Positions 19,444 through 28,531 are shown, counted from the first letter of the stretch. The stretch is 64,000 bases of DNA from Alteriqipengyuania halimionae (GCF_009827575.1 NZ_WTYR01000001.1:992001-1056000), one strand, 5' to 3'. Numbers and translations: made by a program. The notes: generated from the letters alone by a model not told the origin.

Positions 19444-20832
19444 TCAGTCGCGGTAGCACACCTTCTTTGCCGCTTTGACGATCCGCGCGCTGTCGATCAG
19501 CGCCGCCTTTTCGAGATTGGCCGCATAAGGCAGCGGCACATCCTCGTCGGTCACGCGCAGAACGGGCGCATCGAGATGATCGAAGCCGTCTTCCATGCAG
19601 ATCGCCATGACTTCGGAAGAGATCGAGCAGGTAGGCCAGCCCTCCTCGGCGATGATCAACCGGTTGGTCTTGGCAAGCGAGGTCAGGATCGCTTCGCGGT
19701 CGAGCGGACGCAGCGTGCGCAGGTCGATGACTTCGGCGTCGATCCCCTCGCCCGCCAGTTCCTCGGCCGCTTCGAGAGCGAGGCCAACGGCGATCGAATA
19801 GGAGACAATGGTGACGTCGGTACCTTCGCGCATGATCCGTGCCTTGCCGATCGGCAGGACATGGTCGTCGAGCTGTGCGACTTCGAAGCTGCGACCGTAG
19901 ACCAGCTCGTTTTCCAGGAACACGACCGGATCGTCGCAGCGGATTGCGGCCTTCATCAGGCCCTTGGCATCCTGCGCATCATATGGCGCGATCACGATCA
20001 GGCCCGGAACGCTGGCATACCACGGCCCGTAGTTCTGGCTGTGCTGTGCTCCGACACGGCTTGCCGCCGCGTTGGGGCCGCGGAATACGACCGGACAGCG
20101 CATCTGGCCGCCCGACATGTAATTGGTCTTCGCCGCCGAATTCACGATGTGGTCGATTGCCTGCATCGCGAAGTTGAAGGTCATGAACTCGACGATCGGA
20201 CGCAGGCCGCCCATCGCCGCACCGGTGCCGATGCCGGCGAACCCGTATTCGGTAATCGGCGTGTCGATCACCCGCTTGGGTCCGAACTCTTCGAGCAGCC
20301 CCTGCGTAACCTTGTACGCGCCCTGATACTCGGCGACTTCCTCGCCCATAACGAACACGCGTTCGTCGAGGCGCATTTCTTCGGCCATACCGTCGCGCAA
20401 GGCTTCGCGAACGGTCAGCTTGGCCATGTTGGTGCCAGCGGGAATCTCCGGATCGTCCGCTTTCGGCTTCGGTGCCGGCTTGGTGATTTCGGCCTCGCTT
20501 TGGTCGCGACCGACATCCTTGCCCTCGCCCTGCACATCCTCGACCTCGTCGGACGAGCTTTCGCTGGGTGCGGCATCGGACATGTCTTCGCCCTCTTCGC
20601 CGATCATCGCGATCACGGTGCCGACAGCAACGCCTTCTGTTCCCTCGGCGACAAGAATCTTGCCGAGCACGCCTTCATCGACAGCTTCGAATTCCATCGT
20701 GGCCTTGTCGGTCTCGATTTCGGCCAGAATGTCGCCAGCGACGACCTCGTCGCCTTCCTGCTTGAGCCATTTGGCGAGCGTGCCTTCCTCCATCGTGGGC
20801 GACAGCGCGGGCATCTTGAGTTCGACCGCCAT
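19444..20832 (-). CDS. pdhB: Pyruvate dehydrogenase E1 beta subunit with N-terminal lipoyl domain
   Basis: The 462-residue protein has a lipoyl domain at residues 1-80 ([11 protein letters not shown], and the lipoylation Lys in [10 protein letters not shown]). An acidic/Ala-rich linker of about 60 residues follows, then the transketolase-like E1 beta domain ([42 protein letters not shown]-type and [14 protein letters not shown] motifs). A lipoyl domain on E1 beta is a known alphaproteobacterial variant. It forms the alpha2beta2 E1 enzyme with PdhA, whose stop overlaps this start (TGATG). Lipoylation would depend on LipA, encoded near 6 kb. E2 and E3 genes are not in the window. Confidence 0.96.
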   Translation of the reverse strand: MAVELKMPALSPTMEEGTLAKWLKQEGDEVVAGDILAEIETDKATMEFEAVDEGVLGKILVAEGTEGVAVGTVIAMIGEEGEDMSDAAPSESSSDEVEDVQGEGKDVGRDQSEAEITKPAPKPKADDPEIPAGTNMAKLTVREALRDGMAEEMRLDERVFVMGEEVAEYQGAYKVTQGLLEEFGPKRVIDTPITEYGFAGIGTGAAMGGLRPIVEFMTFNFAMQAIDHIVNSAAKTNYMSGGQMRCPVVFRGPNAAASRVGAQHSQNYGPWYASVPGLIVIAPYDAQDAKGLMKAAIRCDDPVVFLENELVYGRSFEVAQLDDHVLPIGKARIMREGTDVTIVSYSIAVGLALEAAEELAGEGIDAEVIDLRTLRPLDREAILTSLAKTNRLIIAEEGWPTCSISSEVMAICMEDGFDHLDAPVLRVTDEDVPLPYAANLEKAALIDSARIVKAAKKVCYRD

Positions 20833-21944
20833 CAGTATTCTCCCACCAGTACGTCGGTGTAGAGTTCGGCCATCTCCGGCTCGGGCGAATTCTCGGCAAA
20901 GTCGGCGGCATCGGAGACCCGCGCCTTGATCGCCTTGTCGATTTCCTTGAGCTTCTCTTCGGAAACCCCTCGTTCGATGAGCGCTTTCTTGGCACCTTCG
21001 ATCGGATCGCTCTTTTCGCGCACGTCCTGCACTTCCTCACGGCTACGGTATTTCGCCGGGTCGGACATAGAGTGTCCGCGATAGCGATAGGTGTTGAGTT
21101 CCATCAGCACGGGGCCGCCGCCCTTGCGGACATAGTCCATCGCGATTTCGGCCGCCGCGCGAACTTCCAGCACATCCATACCGTTCACGTCCATGCCCGG
21201 GATGCGGAATGCGGTACCGCGGCGATAGAATTCGGTTTCGGCCGAGCTGCGCTTCACGGCTGTGCCCATTGCATACCCGTTATTCTCGACAACGAAGACG
21301 ATCGGAAGGTTCCAGAGCGCAGCCATGTTGAAGGTCTCGTAGACCTGGCCCTGGTTCGCCGCGCCATCGCCGAAATAGGCGAGGCACAGGCCGCCATCGT
21401 CATTGTACTGGTGTGCGAGCGCGAGCCCGCCACCGAGCGCGACCTGTGCGCCTACGATTCCATGTCCACCATAAAACTTATGCTCGGTCGAGAACATGTG
21501 CATCGACCCGCCCTTGCCCTTTGAAATCCCGGCCTGGCGACCGGTAAGTTCGGCCATGATCACTTTGGGATCGATGCCATAGGCCAGCATGTGCCCATGA
21601 TCGCGATATCCGGTGATGACCGAATCCTTGTCACCATCGAGCGCGGACTGCAGCCCGACAGCTACGGCTTCCTGGCCGATATACAGGTGGCAAAAGCCGC
21701 CAATAAGGCCGAGACCGTAGAGCTGTCCCGCACGCTCTTCGAAGCGGCGGATCAGCAGCATCTGCTCGTAGAACTTCAGGAGTTCGTCATCGTTCGCCTT
21801 GTAATGGCGATTGGCTTCGAGGGCCTGCTGCAGATTGCGCAGCGCGAAATCCTCGCTCTCCGGATGTGTGGTTACCGGTGCCTTGTCGGCGCTCTTTTTT
21901 GCTGGCGCTTTTTTTGCGGGCGCCTTCTTGGGTGATTTGGCCAA
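20832..21944 (-). CDS. pdhA: Pyruvate dehydrogenase E1 alpha subunit
   Basis: The 370-residue thiamine-diphosphate enzyme decarboxylates pyruvate. The ThDP/Mg motif is [20 protein letters not shown] near residue 195, with further motifs [22 protein letters not shown], the SMHMFS segment and the phosphorylation-loop-like [14 protein letters not shown]. The first 25 residues are a Lys/Ala/Pro-rich extension (repeated KKAPAKK), common in this group and probably a flexible tail that contacts E2. It is the first gene of the pdhA-pdhB pair. Confidence 0.96.
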   Translation of the reverse strand: MAKSPKKAPAKKAPAKKSADKAPVTTHPESEDFALRNLQQALEANRHYKANDDELLKFYEQMLLIRRFEERAGQLYGLGLIGGFCHLYIGQEAVAVGLQSALDGDKDSVITGYRDHGHMLAYGIDPKVIMAELTGRQAGISKGKGGSMHMFSTEHKFYGGHGIVGAQVALGGGLALAHQYNDDGGLCLAYFGDGAANQGQVYETFNMAALWNLPIVFVVENNGYAMGTAVKRSSAETEFYRRGTAFRIPGMDVNGMDVLEVRAAAEIAMDYVRKGGGPVLMELNTYRYRGHSMSDPAKYRSREEVQDVREKSDPIEGAKKALIERGVSEEKLKEIDKAIKARVSDAADFAENSPEPEMAELYTDVLVGEY

Positions 21945-22053
21945 GGATACCTCCAGGGGGAATATGCGCGCGCTATAGCAGCCTCGCGGCGCGCGGCAAC
22001 GGCACAGGTGACGTAACGGAAATGGTTGGGGACAGCCGCAGGTTCCGCGCGGA

Positions 22054-22371
22054 TCAGTCGACCGTCAGAACATACTCGTCAGGATGGCCGACATTGAGCT
22101 CGGAGCGGAGCAATTCCCCCGCCAGGTCAGGATCGAAATTCTTCGGATCTGCCAGCGCAACGCGGTTTTCGAGCCGGGCCTGCTCCTGCTCGAGCGCCAC
22201 GATCTGCGCCTTGCGGTCCTGCAACGCCTGGTCGAGATCGCCCCAGGCCAAAAGGCCGGTCGGGCCGAGAATCGCAAAACCGGCCATCAGCAACAGGGCG
22301 ATCAGCGCGAGGCCCTGCCCGGCCCCTCCCCGTTTCGCACCTCTCTGCATCCATGACGTCAGCTTTACCAT
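22054..22371 (-). CDS. ftsB: FtsB/DivIC-type septum formation initiator
   Basis: The protein of about 105 residues has one membrane helix (about residues 20-40, [15 protein letters not shown]). A coiled coil of the FtsB type follows ([28 protein letters not shown]), then a short C-terminal region with [15 protein letters not shown] that matches the FtsB/DivIC family. FtsB bridges FtsL and FtsQ in the divisome. The start is uncertain: ATG at 22371 or 22350, or TTG at 22407, all without a clear ribosome-binding site. It is followed on the same strand by pdhA. Confidence 0.85.
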   Translation of the reverse strand: MVKLTSWMQRGAKRGGAGQGLALIALLLMAGFAILGPTGLLAWGDLDQALQDRKAQIVALEQEQARLENRVALADPKNFDPDLAGELLRSELNVGHPDEYVLTVD

Positions 22372-22494
22372 GAATCTGCTTGAATCAGAGTTCGGATTCG
22401 CTGGCAAGGAGATTCGTTACGGAACCGGCCATGGATGCGACGGGTTGATTCACCGCACACCGCTTGACTTGGCTCAATCGCATTACCAAAAGCA

Positions 22495-22508
22495 GTTTCA
22501 ACTGAAAC
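22495..22508. promoter_or_regulatory. Palindrome GTTTCA-N2-TGAAAC upstream of hpd
   Basis: A perfect 6-bp inverted repeat with a 2-bp centre lies about 38 bp upstream of the hpd start, in the divergent ftsB/hpd region. It is a plausible operator, since hpd genes are often controlled by a tyrosine-responsive regulator. No regulator gene is adjacent. Confidence 0.4.
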
Positions 22509-22546
22509 CAGTTTTCATTTTCCTATTCTGCATTGATGGTGAGACA

Positions 22547-23653
22547 ATGACCGACCTCTTCGAAAACCCCGCTGGCCTTGATGGCTTCGATTTCGTGGAA
22601 TTCACCGCGCCAGAAAAAGGCGTTCTCGAGCCCGTGTTCGAGGCGATGGGCTTCACCCATGTGGCGAACCACCGCAGCAAGGACGTCCAGTTGTGGCGTC
22701 AGGGCGGGATCAACCTGCTTACCAATTACGAACCGCACAGTTCGGCTTGGTATTTCGCGCGTGAGCATGGCCCTTCTGCATGCGGCATGGCCTTCCGCGT
22801 TCGCGAAATCGCCGAAGCCTGGGATCATCTAGTCGAGGCCGGCGCTCAGCCGATCGAAACCGAAACCGGCCCGATGGAACTCAACATCCCCGCGATCAAG
22901 GGCATCGGAGGCTCGAACCTCTATCTTGTCGACCGCTATGATCGTGGCAATGGCGAGCTGTCGATCTACGATATCGATTTCGAATTCATCGAAGGTGTCG
23001 AGCGCAATCCCGTCGGCGCGGGCTTCAACGTGATCGATCACCTGACCCACAACGTATATAACGGTCGGATGGCCTACTGGGCCGATTACTATGAGCGGCT
23101 CTTCAACTTCCGCGAAATCCGGTTCTTCGACATCAAGGGCGAATATACCGGGCTGACGTCGAAGGCTTTGACCGCTCCCGACGGCAAGATCCGCATCCCG
23201 CTCAACGAGGAAGGCGATGGCGGCAAGGGCCAGATTGAGGAATTCCTGAAGGAGTTCAACGGCGAGGGCATCCAGCACATCGCGCTGATCTGCGACGATC
23301 TGGTCGCGTGCTGGGATCGTCTCAAGCAATATGGCGTGCCCTTCATGACGGCACCGCCTGAAACCTATTACGAGATGCTGGACGGACGTCTGTCCGGCCA
23401 TGGCGAGCCGGTCGAAGAGTTGAAGACCCGCGGCATCCTTCTCGACGGGACGACCGAAGGCGGTCAGCCTCGCCTGCTCCTGCAGATATTCGCCGAAGCG
23501 CAGGTCGGCCCGGTGTTTTTCGAATTCATCCAGCGCAAGGGTGATGACGGCTTTGGCGAAGGCAACTTCAAGGCTCTGTTCGAAAGCATGGAGCGCGACC
23601 AGATCAAGCGCGGCGCGCTTTCGGTCGAGGATGCCGAGACGGTCGAAGCCTGA
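22547..23653 (+). CDS. hpd: 4-Hydroxyphenylpyruvate dioxygenase
   Basis: The 368-residue Fe(II) dioxygenase converts 4-hydroxyphenylpyruvate to homogentisate in tyrosine catabolism. Two vicinal-oxygen-chelate halves are visible. The iron ligands are the His in [10 protein letters not shown] near residue 165, the His in [10 protein letters not shown] near residue 245 and the Glu in FFEFIQRKG near residue 325. The ATG at 22547 gives a normal-length N-terminus ([17 protein letters not shown]). The open frame extends further upstream, but only through sequence antisense to ftsB. No homogentisate dioxygenase or other tyrosine-pathway gene is in the window. Confidence 0.96.
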   Translation: MTDLFENPAGLDGFDFVEFTAPEKGVLEPVFEAMGFTHVANHRSKDVQLWRQGGINLLTNYEPHSSAWYFAREHGPSACGMAFRVREIAEAWDHLVEAGAQPIETETGPMELNIPAIKGIGGSNLYLVDRYDRGNGELSIYDIDFEFIEGVERNPVGAGFNVIDHLTHNVYNGRMAYWADYYERLFNFREIRFFDIKGEYTGLTSKALTAPDGKIRIPLNEEGDGGKGQIEEFLKEFNGEGIQHIALICDDLVACWDRLKQYGVPFMTAPPETYYEMLDGRLSGHGEPVEELKTRGILLDGTTEGGQPRLLLQIFAEAQVGPVFFEFIQRKGDDGFGEGNFKALFESMERDQIKRGALSVEDAETVEA

Positions 23654-23690
23654 GCAGACAAATTGCCGGCGCACTAGCCTGCACTTGAGA

Positions 23691-23740
23691 GACCTCTCCC
23701 TCTTTGATAACGTTCTCAGGACGTTACCTTGGGAGAGGTC
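23691..23740 (+). promoter_or_regulatory. Leader hairpin that could sequester the ribosome-binding site
   Basis: GACCTCTCCC (23691-23700) is perfectly complementary to GGGAGAGGTC (23731-23740). The right arm contains the Shine-Dalgarno sequence GGGAGAGG of the gene starting at 23743. A nested inverted repeat TAACGT/ACGTTA lies in the loop. If transcribed, this stem would mask the ribosome-binding site. Confidence 0.5.
23705..23718. promoter_or_regulatory. LacI/GalR-type operator candidate
   Basis: TGATAACGTTCTCA is a 14-bp palindrome with one mismatched pair, centred on AACGTT (a CpG centre). This is the layout of LacI/GalR-family operators. It is 25 bp upstream of the start of a secreted two-domain protein. 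No LacI-family gene is nearby. Confidence 0.5.
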
Positions 23741-23742
23741 CA

Positions 23743-24840
23743 ATGCGCTCGAATAACCTCAAGAAAGTACTGTTTGCCGGGGGGGCGGCTTTGATAGCTG
23801 TCTTTGCCGCTCCAAGCGCTTCGGCGCAGGCCGACGATCTCGTACAGCTAGATGCACAGCTGCCGGGAACGCTGGTGAACGATCCCACCCGGATCGATTG
23901 GGTCGTTTACGGTGATACGTCCGCCGACGTGGTCAGGGACGAGACAATTCCAGGTGGAAAAGCTGCACAGCAATTCACCATCCGTAGCAACGGCCCGATT
24001 TACAATATCGGTGCAAAGGTTCCTTTGTTGCGGGAAGTAGCGCGCGGCGACACCATCACGATCGGATTTTACGCCCGCAAGCTCTCTAGCGATGGCGCAG
24101 TCCAGCTTCGCTTCCAGCGCGATGTCGAGCCATATCAGGGCTTCGGCCAGACCATGGTTGCTCTCAACCGGCAGTGGACGTGGCACGAAGTCACCGCACA
24201 AGCCGATGTATCGCTGAGTCCGGAAGTCGGCATCGTCGTCTTTCAGTTCGGGCAGATGCCACAATCGATAGAAATCGGTCAGGTCATCGTCGTCACGGGC
24301 GCTAACGCCATCGCAGCACCGGAAGCAGAGTCCGGCCAGGCAACCAGGACTGCGACTTCCTCCCTTCCCCCGCCCTTGCAAGGTTCCGGCACGCTTCTGA
24401 ATGCACCGGAAAACCGCGAATGGTCCTTCAGTGCAGACGGCGGCCAGACGGAAGAACGCCGGGAGAACGACATCTGGCTCGGGCGTGCGACGCGGTTCCT
24501 GATCGATGAATCGCTCGCCGAGGGTAGTGCGCACATCTCACGCGTGCCAATAGAAGGCGCGATAAATGCAGGCGATCGCCTCCTTTTCGCGATTGCCGCA
24601 CGCGATTTGAATGAAGCGGGCGACGGGGCATATGTCGGCGCGACACTCATCGACAAACAGACAGGCAGCCCGTTAGCCGAACCACGCTATGTGAAATTTG
24701 CAGGCAAGTGGCAGCTTGGCCGTATCCAGTTTGAAAGTCCGCGCGATATCGATGCGGGGACTGCCGAACTTGCGCTCATATTTCCGGATTCAGGGGATAG
24801 GATAGACGTCGGACCGGTTTACGTGCTCCGCCAGAATTGA
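23743..24840 (+). CDS. Secreted protein with two beta-sandwich (CBM-like) domains
   Basis: The 365-residue protein has a signal peptide (KKVLFAGGAALIAVF.APSASAQA, cleavage near residue 28). Two similar domains follow, about residues 45-190 and 220-365. Each shows the pattern of a jelly-roll carbohydrate-binding module: W at the start (IDWVVYGD / REWSFSAD), a middle GD.I.F....R segment (GDTITIGFYARKL / GDRLLFAIAARDL), W...V or W...I before the next strand, and a closing IDVGPVYV-type strand. The domain similarity suggests internal duplication. I do not recognise a catalytic centre. The start has a strong GGGAGAGG. The LacI-type operator supports a link to sugar use, but that is inference. Confidence 0.7.
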   Translation: MRSNNLKKVLFAGGAALIAVFAAPSASAQADDLVQLDAQLPGTLVNDPTRIDWVVYGDTSADVVRDETIPGGKAAQQFTIRSNGPIYNIGAKVPLLREVARGDTITIGFYARKLSSDGAVQLRFQRDVEPYQGFGQTMVALNRQWTWHEVTAQADVSLSPEVGIVVFQFGQMPQSIEIGQVIVVTGANAIAAPEAESGQATRTATSSLPPPLQGSGTLLNAPENREWSFSADGGQTEERRENDIWLGRATRFLIDESLAEGSAHISRVPIEGAINAGDRLLFAIAARDLNEAGDGAYVGATLIDKQTGSPLAEPRYVKFAGKWQLGRIQFESPRDIDAGTAELALIFPDSGDRIDVGPVYVLRQN

Positions 24841-24898
24841 CAGGAACCCCTTCCGCCGTCCCAGCGTTGGCGGTGGAAACAAAGGGGGATTTCCGAAA

Positions 24899-25768
24899 AT
24901 GGATTATGTCGGCACTCTGACCGACCAGTTGCACTCCATGGCGCGTGCACTGGTGGCTTCGCTGCCCAGTGTCGTAATCGCGCTGGTAATATTGGTGATC
25001 ACCTGGATCGTGGCGAGATTCGCGGTCCGAATTGCCGATGCAATGACCGGCAAGACGACGCTCCGGCCAAGCCTCAAGAATCTCGTCGATACTGTGGTTA
25101 AGCTGGTGATCTGGATCGCAGGGTTCATGATCGCACTGATGGTGGTCCTGCCCGGGATGACCCCGGCCAGCCTGATTGCGGGCCTCGGTATCGGTGCAGT
25201 CGCGATTGGCTTCGCTTTTCAGGATATTTTCGAGAATTTCCTCGCCGGTGTGCTGATCATGCTGCGCGAGAAGATGCGGATCGGCGATATCATCGAGTGC
25301 GAAGGCATAAAGGGCAAGGTCGAGCATATCACCCTGCGCGAAACCCATGTGCGCAAACTGTCCGGCGAACTCACGATCGTGCCGAATTCCATCCTTTTCA
25401 AGAATCCGGTCGAAATCCTCACGGACGAGCAGGTGCGCCGCCACGAAGTTGTGTGCGGTGTCTCCTACGATACCGATCTCGATCACGCAGCCGAGGTCAT
25501 CGAAAAGTCGGTCCGCGGCGTTGAAGGCATCGAGCTCAAAAAGGGCGTCGACGTGTTCGCCATCGAATTCAATTCGAGCTCGGTCGACTTCAAGGTTCGC
25601 TGGCATGCCGGCTCTACCCCGCGTAGTATGTGGGAGAGTCAGGACAAGGTCATCAAAGCCATAAAGCGCGGCCTCGACGATGCCGGCATCGAAATTCCAT
25701 TCCCTTATGTGACCCACACCTTCAAGGAGAAGGTGCCCTTGGGATCGCAACCCGGAGAAAATGCATGA
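24899..25768 (+). CDS. mscS: MscS-family small-conductance mechanosensitive channel
   Basis: The 289-residue protein has three membrane helices in the first 130 residues. The pore helix TM3 is rich in Gly/Ala (ASLIAGLGIGAVAIGFAFQDIFENFLAG), which is the family signature. A cytoplasmic beta domain follows (RIGDIIECEGIKGKVEHITLRET, VPNSILFKNPV) and then an alpha/beta vestibule ending in IPFPYVTH. Length matches E. coli MscS. The ribosome-binding site AAAGGGGG precedes the ATG. Its stop overlaps the start of the MipA-like gene (ATGA), so the two are co-translated. Confidence 0.95.
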   Translation: MDYVGTLTDQLHSMARALVASLPSVVIALVILVITWIVARFAVRIADAMTGKTTLRPSLKNLVDTVVKLVIWIAGFMIALMVVLPGMTPASLIAGLGIGAVAIGFAFQDIFENFLAGVLIMLREKMRIGDIIECEGIKGKVEHITLRETHVRKLSGELTIVPNSILFKNPVEILTDEQVRRHEVVCGVSYDTDLDHAAEVIEKSVRGVEGIELKKGVDVFAIEFNSSSVDFKVRWHAGSTPRSMWESQDKVIKAIKRGLDDAGIEIPFPYVTHTFKEKVPLGSQPGENA

Positions 25769-26559
25769 AATCTGTCTCTATCGTTCTGGTTCCGGTGCTC
25801 GCCGGCCTAGCCCTGGCTACGCCCGCCAGCGCACAGGACGGCAACGCGGAAGGCAAGCGCACGCGGATCGCGATAGGTCCGCAAGTCGTGCCCAGCTGGC
25901 CTGGCTCCGACGATGTGAGCTTGCGCCCCTTCTTCGATATCGATTCCGCGACCGGCGAGCAGCCGTTCGAGTTCGAAGCTCCTGACGAGGGCTTTGGTTT
26001 CGGTCTCGTGAAGACGGGTGGCCTATCCTTTGGACCCAGCCTCGGTTTTGAAGGTGAGCGCAAAAGCGAAGCCGTGGGCGGTATCCTGCCCAAGGTGAAG
26101 CTGTCGGTCGAACTCGGCGCCTTCGCCAATTACGAGATCTCCGATAACCTTCGCCTGCGCGCCGAGGTGCGTCAGGCGGTGAGTGGCCATGACGGCCTGA
26201 TCGCCAATCTGGGCGCAGACTACATCATCCGCGATGCGGACGATTACCTGTTCTCGATCGGCCCGCGCGTGACCATCACCGACAACAAGTTCCAGGACTC
26301 GTATTATTCGGTAACGCCGGCACAATCCCTAGCATCCGGCCTTCCGGCCTACGATGCTGGCGGCGGCGTCCAGTCTGTCGGCGCGACGGCGGGGTTCATC
26401 AAGCAGTTGAGCGAGCGCTGGGGCATCTACACCTACGCCAAATACGAACGTTTGGTGGGCGATCCAGCAGACTCTCCGGTGATCACAGCCTATGGCTCGA
26501 AAGACCAGTTCTACGGCGGGCTTGCCGTCACTTACACCTTCGACGGTGGAATTTTCTAA
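25765..26559 (+). CDS. MipA/OmpV-family outer-membrane protein
   Basis: The 264-residue protein has a signal peptide (SIVLVPVLAGLALATPASAQ). It then alternates in a beta-barrel pattern characteristic of MipA/OmpV: RIAIGPQVVPSWPGSDD, PFFDI, SFGPSLGFEGERK, LGAFANYEIS.NLRLRAEVRQ, and a final AVTYTFDGGIF ending in Phe, as expected for outer-membrane insertion. MipA is a scaffold for murein synthesis and lysis enzymes in E. coli, but many members have unknown roles. Translationally coupled to mscS, which may suggest an osmotic or envelope context. Confidence 0.88.
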   Translation: MKSVSIVLVPVLAGLALATPASAQDGNAEGKRTRIAIGPQVVPSWPGSDDVSLRPFFDIDSATGEQPFEFEAPDEGFGFGLVKTGGLSFGPSLGFEGERKSEAVGGILPKVKLSVELGAFANYEISDNLRLRAEVRQAVSGHDGLIANLGADYIIRDADDYLFSIGPRVTITDNKFQDSYYSVTPAQSLASGLPAYDAGGGVQSVGATAGFIKQLSERWGIYTYAKYERLVGDPADSPVITAYGSKDQFYGGLAVTYTFDGGIF

Positions 26560-26572
26560 AGGAGCGACTGGT

Positions 26573-26598
26573 GCGCGCGGCCCGTTTTGACCGCGCGC
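26573..26598 (+). terminator. GC-rich hairpin after the MipA-like gene
   Basis: GCGCGCGG (26573-26580) pairs with CCGCGCGC (26591-26598) across a 10-nt loop, about 14 bp after the stop codon. No U-tract follows, so it may act as a Rho-assisted or weak terminator. Confidence 0.5.
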
Positions 26599-26602
26599 GC
26601 CG

Positions 26603-26701
26603 TCACGCCATTGATGGCACGTCATTATTGCCAGCTGGAGGCGCATCCTCGTTACGCTTGTTCCAGCGGATATCACCTTCGCGGAACTGCCAGTAGAGCA
26701 T
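26603..26701 (-). pseudogene. Short frame downstream of tRNA-Arg, possible gene remnant
   Basis: A 32-codon frame from the ATG at 26701 encodes a peptide beginning MLYWQFREGDIRWNKRNED. The frame stays open about 11 codons upstream (a hydrophobic FDAAIVSV segment) to a stop. No ribosome-binding site is visible. It reads like the C-terminal end of a membrane protein: a hydrophobic helix, an aromatic belt, then a charged tail. It could be a decayed gene end or a small membrane protein with a non-ATG start. Low confidence. Confidence 0.3.
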
Positions 26702-26776
26702 CACGCTGACAATGGCGGCATCAAAGCCCCCTAGCTAGAATTCCGTCAGCGACAAACGCAAATGTTTTCAATGGAA

Positions 26777-26853
26777 TGGTGCGCCCGACAGGATTCGAAC
26801 CTGTGGCCCCCAGATTAGGAATCTGGTGCTCTATCCTACTGAGCTACGGGCGC
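26777..26853 (-). tRNA. tRNA-Arg (anticodon CCT)
   Basis: Read on the minus strand, the cloverleaf is complete. The acceptor is GCGCCCG pairing with CGGGCGC, with a D-arm and an anticodon stem CCAGA/TCTGG around loop TTCCTAA (anticodon CCT). The T-arm contains GGTTCGAATCC, and discriminator A is followed by an encoded CCA. It decodes AGG. tRNA genes of this type are frequent integration sites, but no integrase or attachment-repeat is seen next to it. Confidence 0.97.
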
Positions 26854-26892
26854 TCCACGCGGGTCCATAGGAAACGCACCGTCCGCTGACAA

Positions 26893-27342
26893 TCAGTTGA
26901 GTTCGTCCGGCGGCGTTACAGACAATGGCAGCGGTGCAACGGATATGCCTTCATCGAGCATATCCTTGGCATCCTTCAGCGTTGCCTCGCCATGGATCGC
27001 TCCTCGGTCGCGTTCGCCATAATGCATCTGCCGGGCCCGTTCGGTGAAATCCTTGCCGACCCATTCGGAACCCTCGATCGCCTTGGCCTGCAATTTCGCC
27101 AGCGTCTCAAGGGCCTTTTGTTGGGCGTCGTCGGCCCCGCTCGCCAGCGGTTGCGAGGATGGGCGAGAATTGGATTTGGCCGCAACTGCCGGCGCCATCG
27201 GTGCTTTCACGACGTCCGCCGACCCGCATTGAGGGCAGGCAAGCAAGCCCTTCTCTTTCTGGCGCAAATAGTCTTCCGAGCTGGAAAACCAGCCTTCGAA
27301 CCGATGTCCGGCACAGGTGCAGACGAGGTCGTATACGATCAT
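26893..27342 (-). CDS. DUF1178 family protein
   Basis: The 149-residue protein matches the alphaproteobacterial DUF1178 family. The N-terminal MIVYDLVCTCAGHRFEGWFSSSEDY has one cysteine pair and ACPQCGSADVVKAPMAP the second, a rubredoxin-like zinc-ribbon arrangement. A low-complexity linker leads to a helical C-terminal region ending in PLPLSVTPPDELN. Function is unknown. Its start overlaps the stop of the nitrilase-family gene (ATGA), and it is the last gene of the grxC-nitrilase-DUF1178 operon, an arrangement commonly seen in this class. Confidence 0.9.
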   Translation of the reverse strand: MIVYDLVCTCAGHRFEGWFSSSEDYLRQKEKGLLACPQCGSADVVKAPMAPAVAAKSNSRPSSQPLASGADDAQQKALETLAKLQAKAIEGSEWVGKDFTERARQMHYGERDRGAIHGEATLKDAKDMLDEGISVAPLPLSVTPPDELN

Positions 27343-28199
27343 GCTGTGCCCGAATTGGGGAGTTGGCGACGGTTCGCAAGACTGGGCAGCTTCGCCCTCA
27401 CCTCTGCGATCCGCTTCGGATGCAGATCGGCGAACGCTATCCCGATATCGTCGCCACCCATGTCGAGAACCGTGTCACCCCACGGGTCGACCACAAGGCT
27501 GTGGCCATATGTGCGTCGTCCGTCTTCATGACGACCACACTGGGCGGCCGCGACCACATAGGCGCTCCCCTCGATCGCGCGAGCGCGCTGGAGCACGTGC
27601 CAATGCGCATCGCCGGTGGGCGCCGTGAACGCCGCGGGGATGGCAATCACATCGCACCCTGCCCTTCCGAGCGCATCGTAAAGCGCAGGAAAGCGCAGAT
27701 CGTAGCAGATCGACAGCCCGAGCCGCCCGACAGGAGTGTCGACCACTTCGACCCCCTCCCCCGCATCATAGGCAGACGATTCCCGCCAGTCGTCATCGCC
27801 ACCCAGTTCAACATCGAACAGGTGCAGCTTGTCATATCGGGCGTCGACCGCGCCATCGCTATCGATTACGAAAGCGCGATTGGCCCAACGCCGTTTGCCT
27901 GGGTCGTCCACGACTTTTTCGATTGCAAGCGAACCGATCGTGACCCAGATCCCGTGTTCACGCGCCGCGTGGCGCATCCCGGCAAGAACCACATCGTCTT
28001 CCTCGCGAGAGATTGCGTGGCTCGCCCGCGCCCTGTCGCGATCGAGCAGGCCGCTCATCTCCGGGGTAAACAGTATCTCCGCCCCGCCCTCGGCAGCGTC
28101 GCGAACGGCTTGCTGCATCACCGCCAGATTGGCGCGCGGATCGATCCCCGAACGCATCTGCAGGACTGCGATCCGATGGGCTTCGGCCGGCGAGCTCAC
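27339..28199 (-). CDS. Nitrilase-superfamily amidohydrolase (Nit1/Nit2-like)
   Basis: The 286-residue protein starts at a GTG overlapping the grxC stop. The catalytic triad of the carbon-nitrogen hydrolase family is visible: Glu in ILFTPEMSGL near residue 42, Lys in YDKLHLFDV near residue 125 and Cys in LSICYDLRFP near residue 160. By similarity it is closest to Nit-type deaminated-glutathione amidases, which repair a side product of transaminases. A role in glutathione metabolism fits its operon with glutaredoxin. The exact substrate is inferred. Confidence 0.92.
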   Translation of the reverse strand: MSSPAEAHRIAVLQMRSGIDPRANLAVMQQAVRDAAEGGAEILFTPEMSGLLDRDRARASHAISREEDDVVLAGMRHAAREHGIWVTIGSLAIEKVVDDPGKRRWANRAFVIDSDGAVDARYDKLHLFDVELGGDDDWRESSAYDAGEGVEVVDTPVGRLGLSICYDLRFPALYDALGRAGCDVIAIPAAFTAPTGDAHWHVLQRARAIEGSAYVVAAAQCGRHEDGRRTYGHSLVVDPWGDTVLDMGGDDIGIAFADLHPKRIAEVRAKLPSLANRRQLPNSGTA

Positions 28200-28468
28200 C
28201 GGCCGAGCATGCCGTCCAGCTTGCCTTCACGCTCAAGCTTGGCGAGATCGTCGGACCCGCCGATTGCCTGATCGTCGATGAATATCTGCGGGACGGTGCG
28301 GGCGCCGGGCGCACGTTCGACCATTTCAGCGCGCTTTGCGTCGTCGCCGGTGACGTCATACTCCTCGTAAGCAACGCCTTTTTGATCGAACAGCGCTTTG
28401 GCGCGGACGCAAAACGGGCAGCCCCATTTGGTGTACATTTCGACCTTGGGGCTCGTTTCCTGCGTCAT
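28196..28468 (-). CDS. grxC: Glutaredoxin 3
   Basis: The 90-residue dithiol glutaredoxin has the active site CPFC at C17/C20. It also has the TVP motif (GARTVPQIFIDD) and the GG(S/D)DDL glutathione-binding motif near residue 72. I chose the ATG at 28468 because GAAAGGAAA lies upstream in the transcribed strand. The longer frame to 28522 has no such site. It reduces disulfides and glutathione mixed disulfides with glutathione. It is the first gene of a leftward three-gene operon and is divergent from hsp20. Confidence 0.95.
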   Translation of the reverse strand: MTQETSPKVEMYTKWGCPFCVRAKALFDQKGVAYEEYDVTGDDAKRAEMVERAPGARTVPQIFIDDQAIGGSDDLAKLEREGKLDGMLGR

Positions 28469-28503
28469 GCAATTTCCTTTCTGCGGACCAACACAACTGC
28501 GAT

Positions 28504-28531
28504 CTTGCAGCGGTGCGGCCAATTCCTATCT
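28504..28531 (+). promoter_or_regulatory. Sigma-32 (RpoH) type heat-shock promoter for hsp20
   Basis: CTTG (28504-28507), exactly 17 bp, then CCTATCT (28525-28531), followed by ATG. This matches the alphaproteobacterial RpoH consensus CTTG-N17-CYTATNTNNG at every defined position. Transcription would start near 28538, giving a leader of about 100 nt. Confidence 0.75.
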
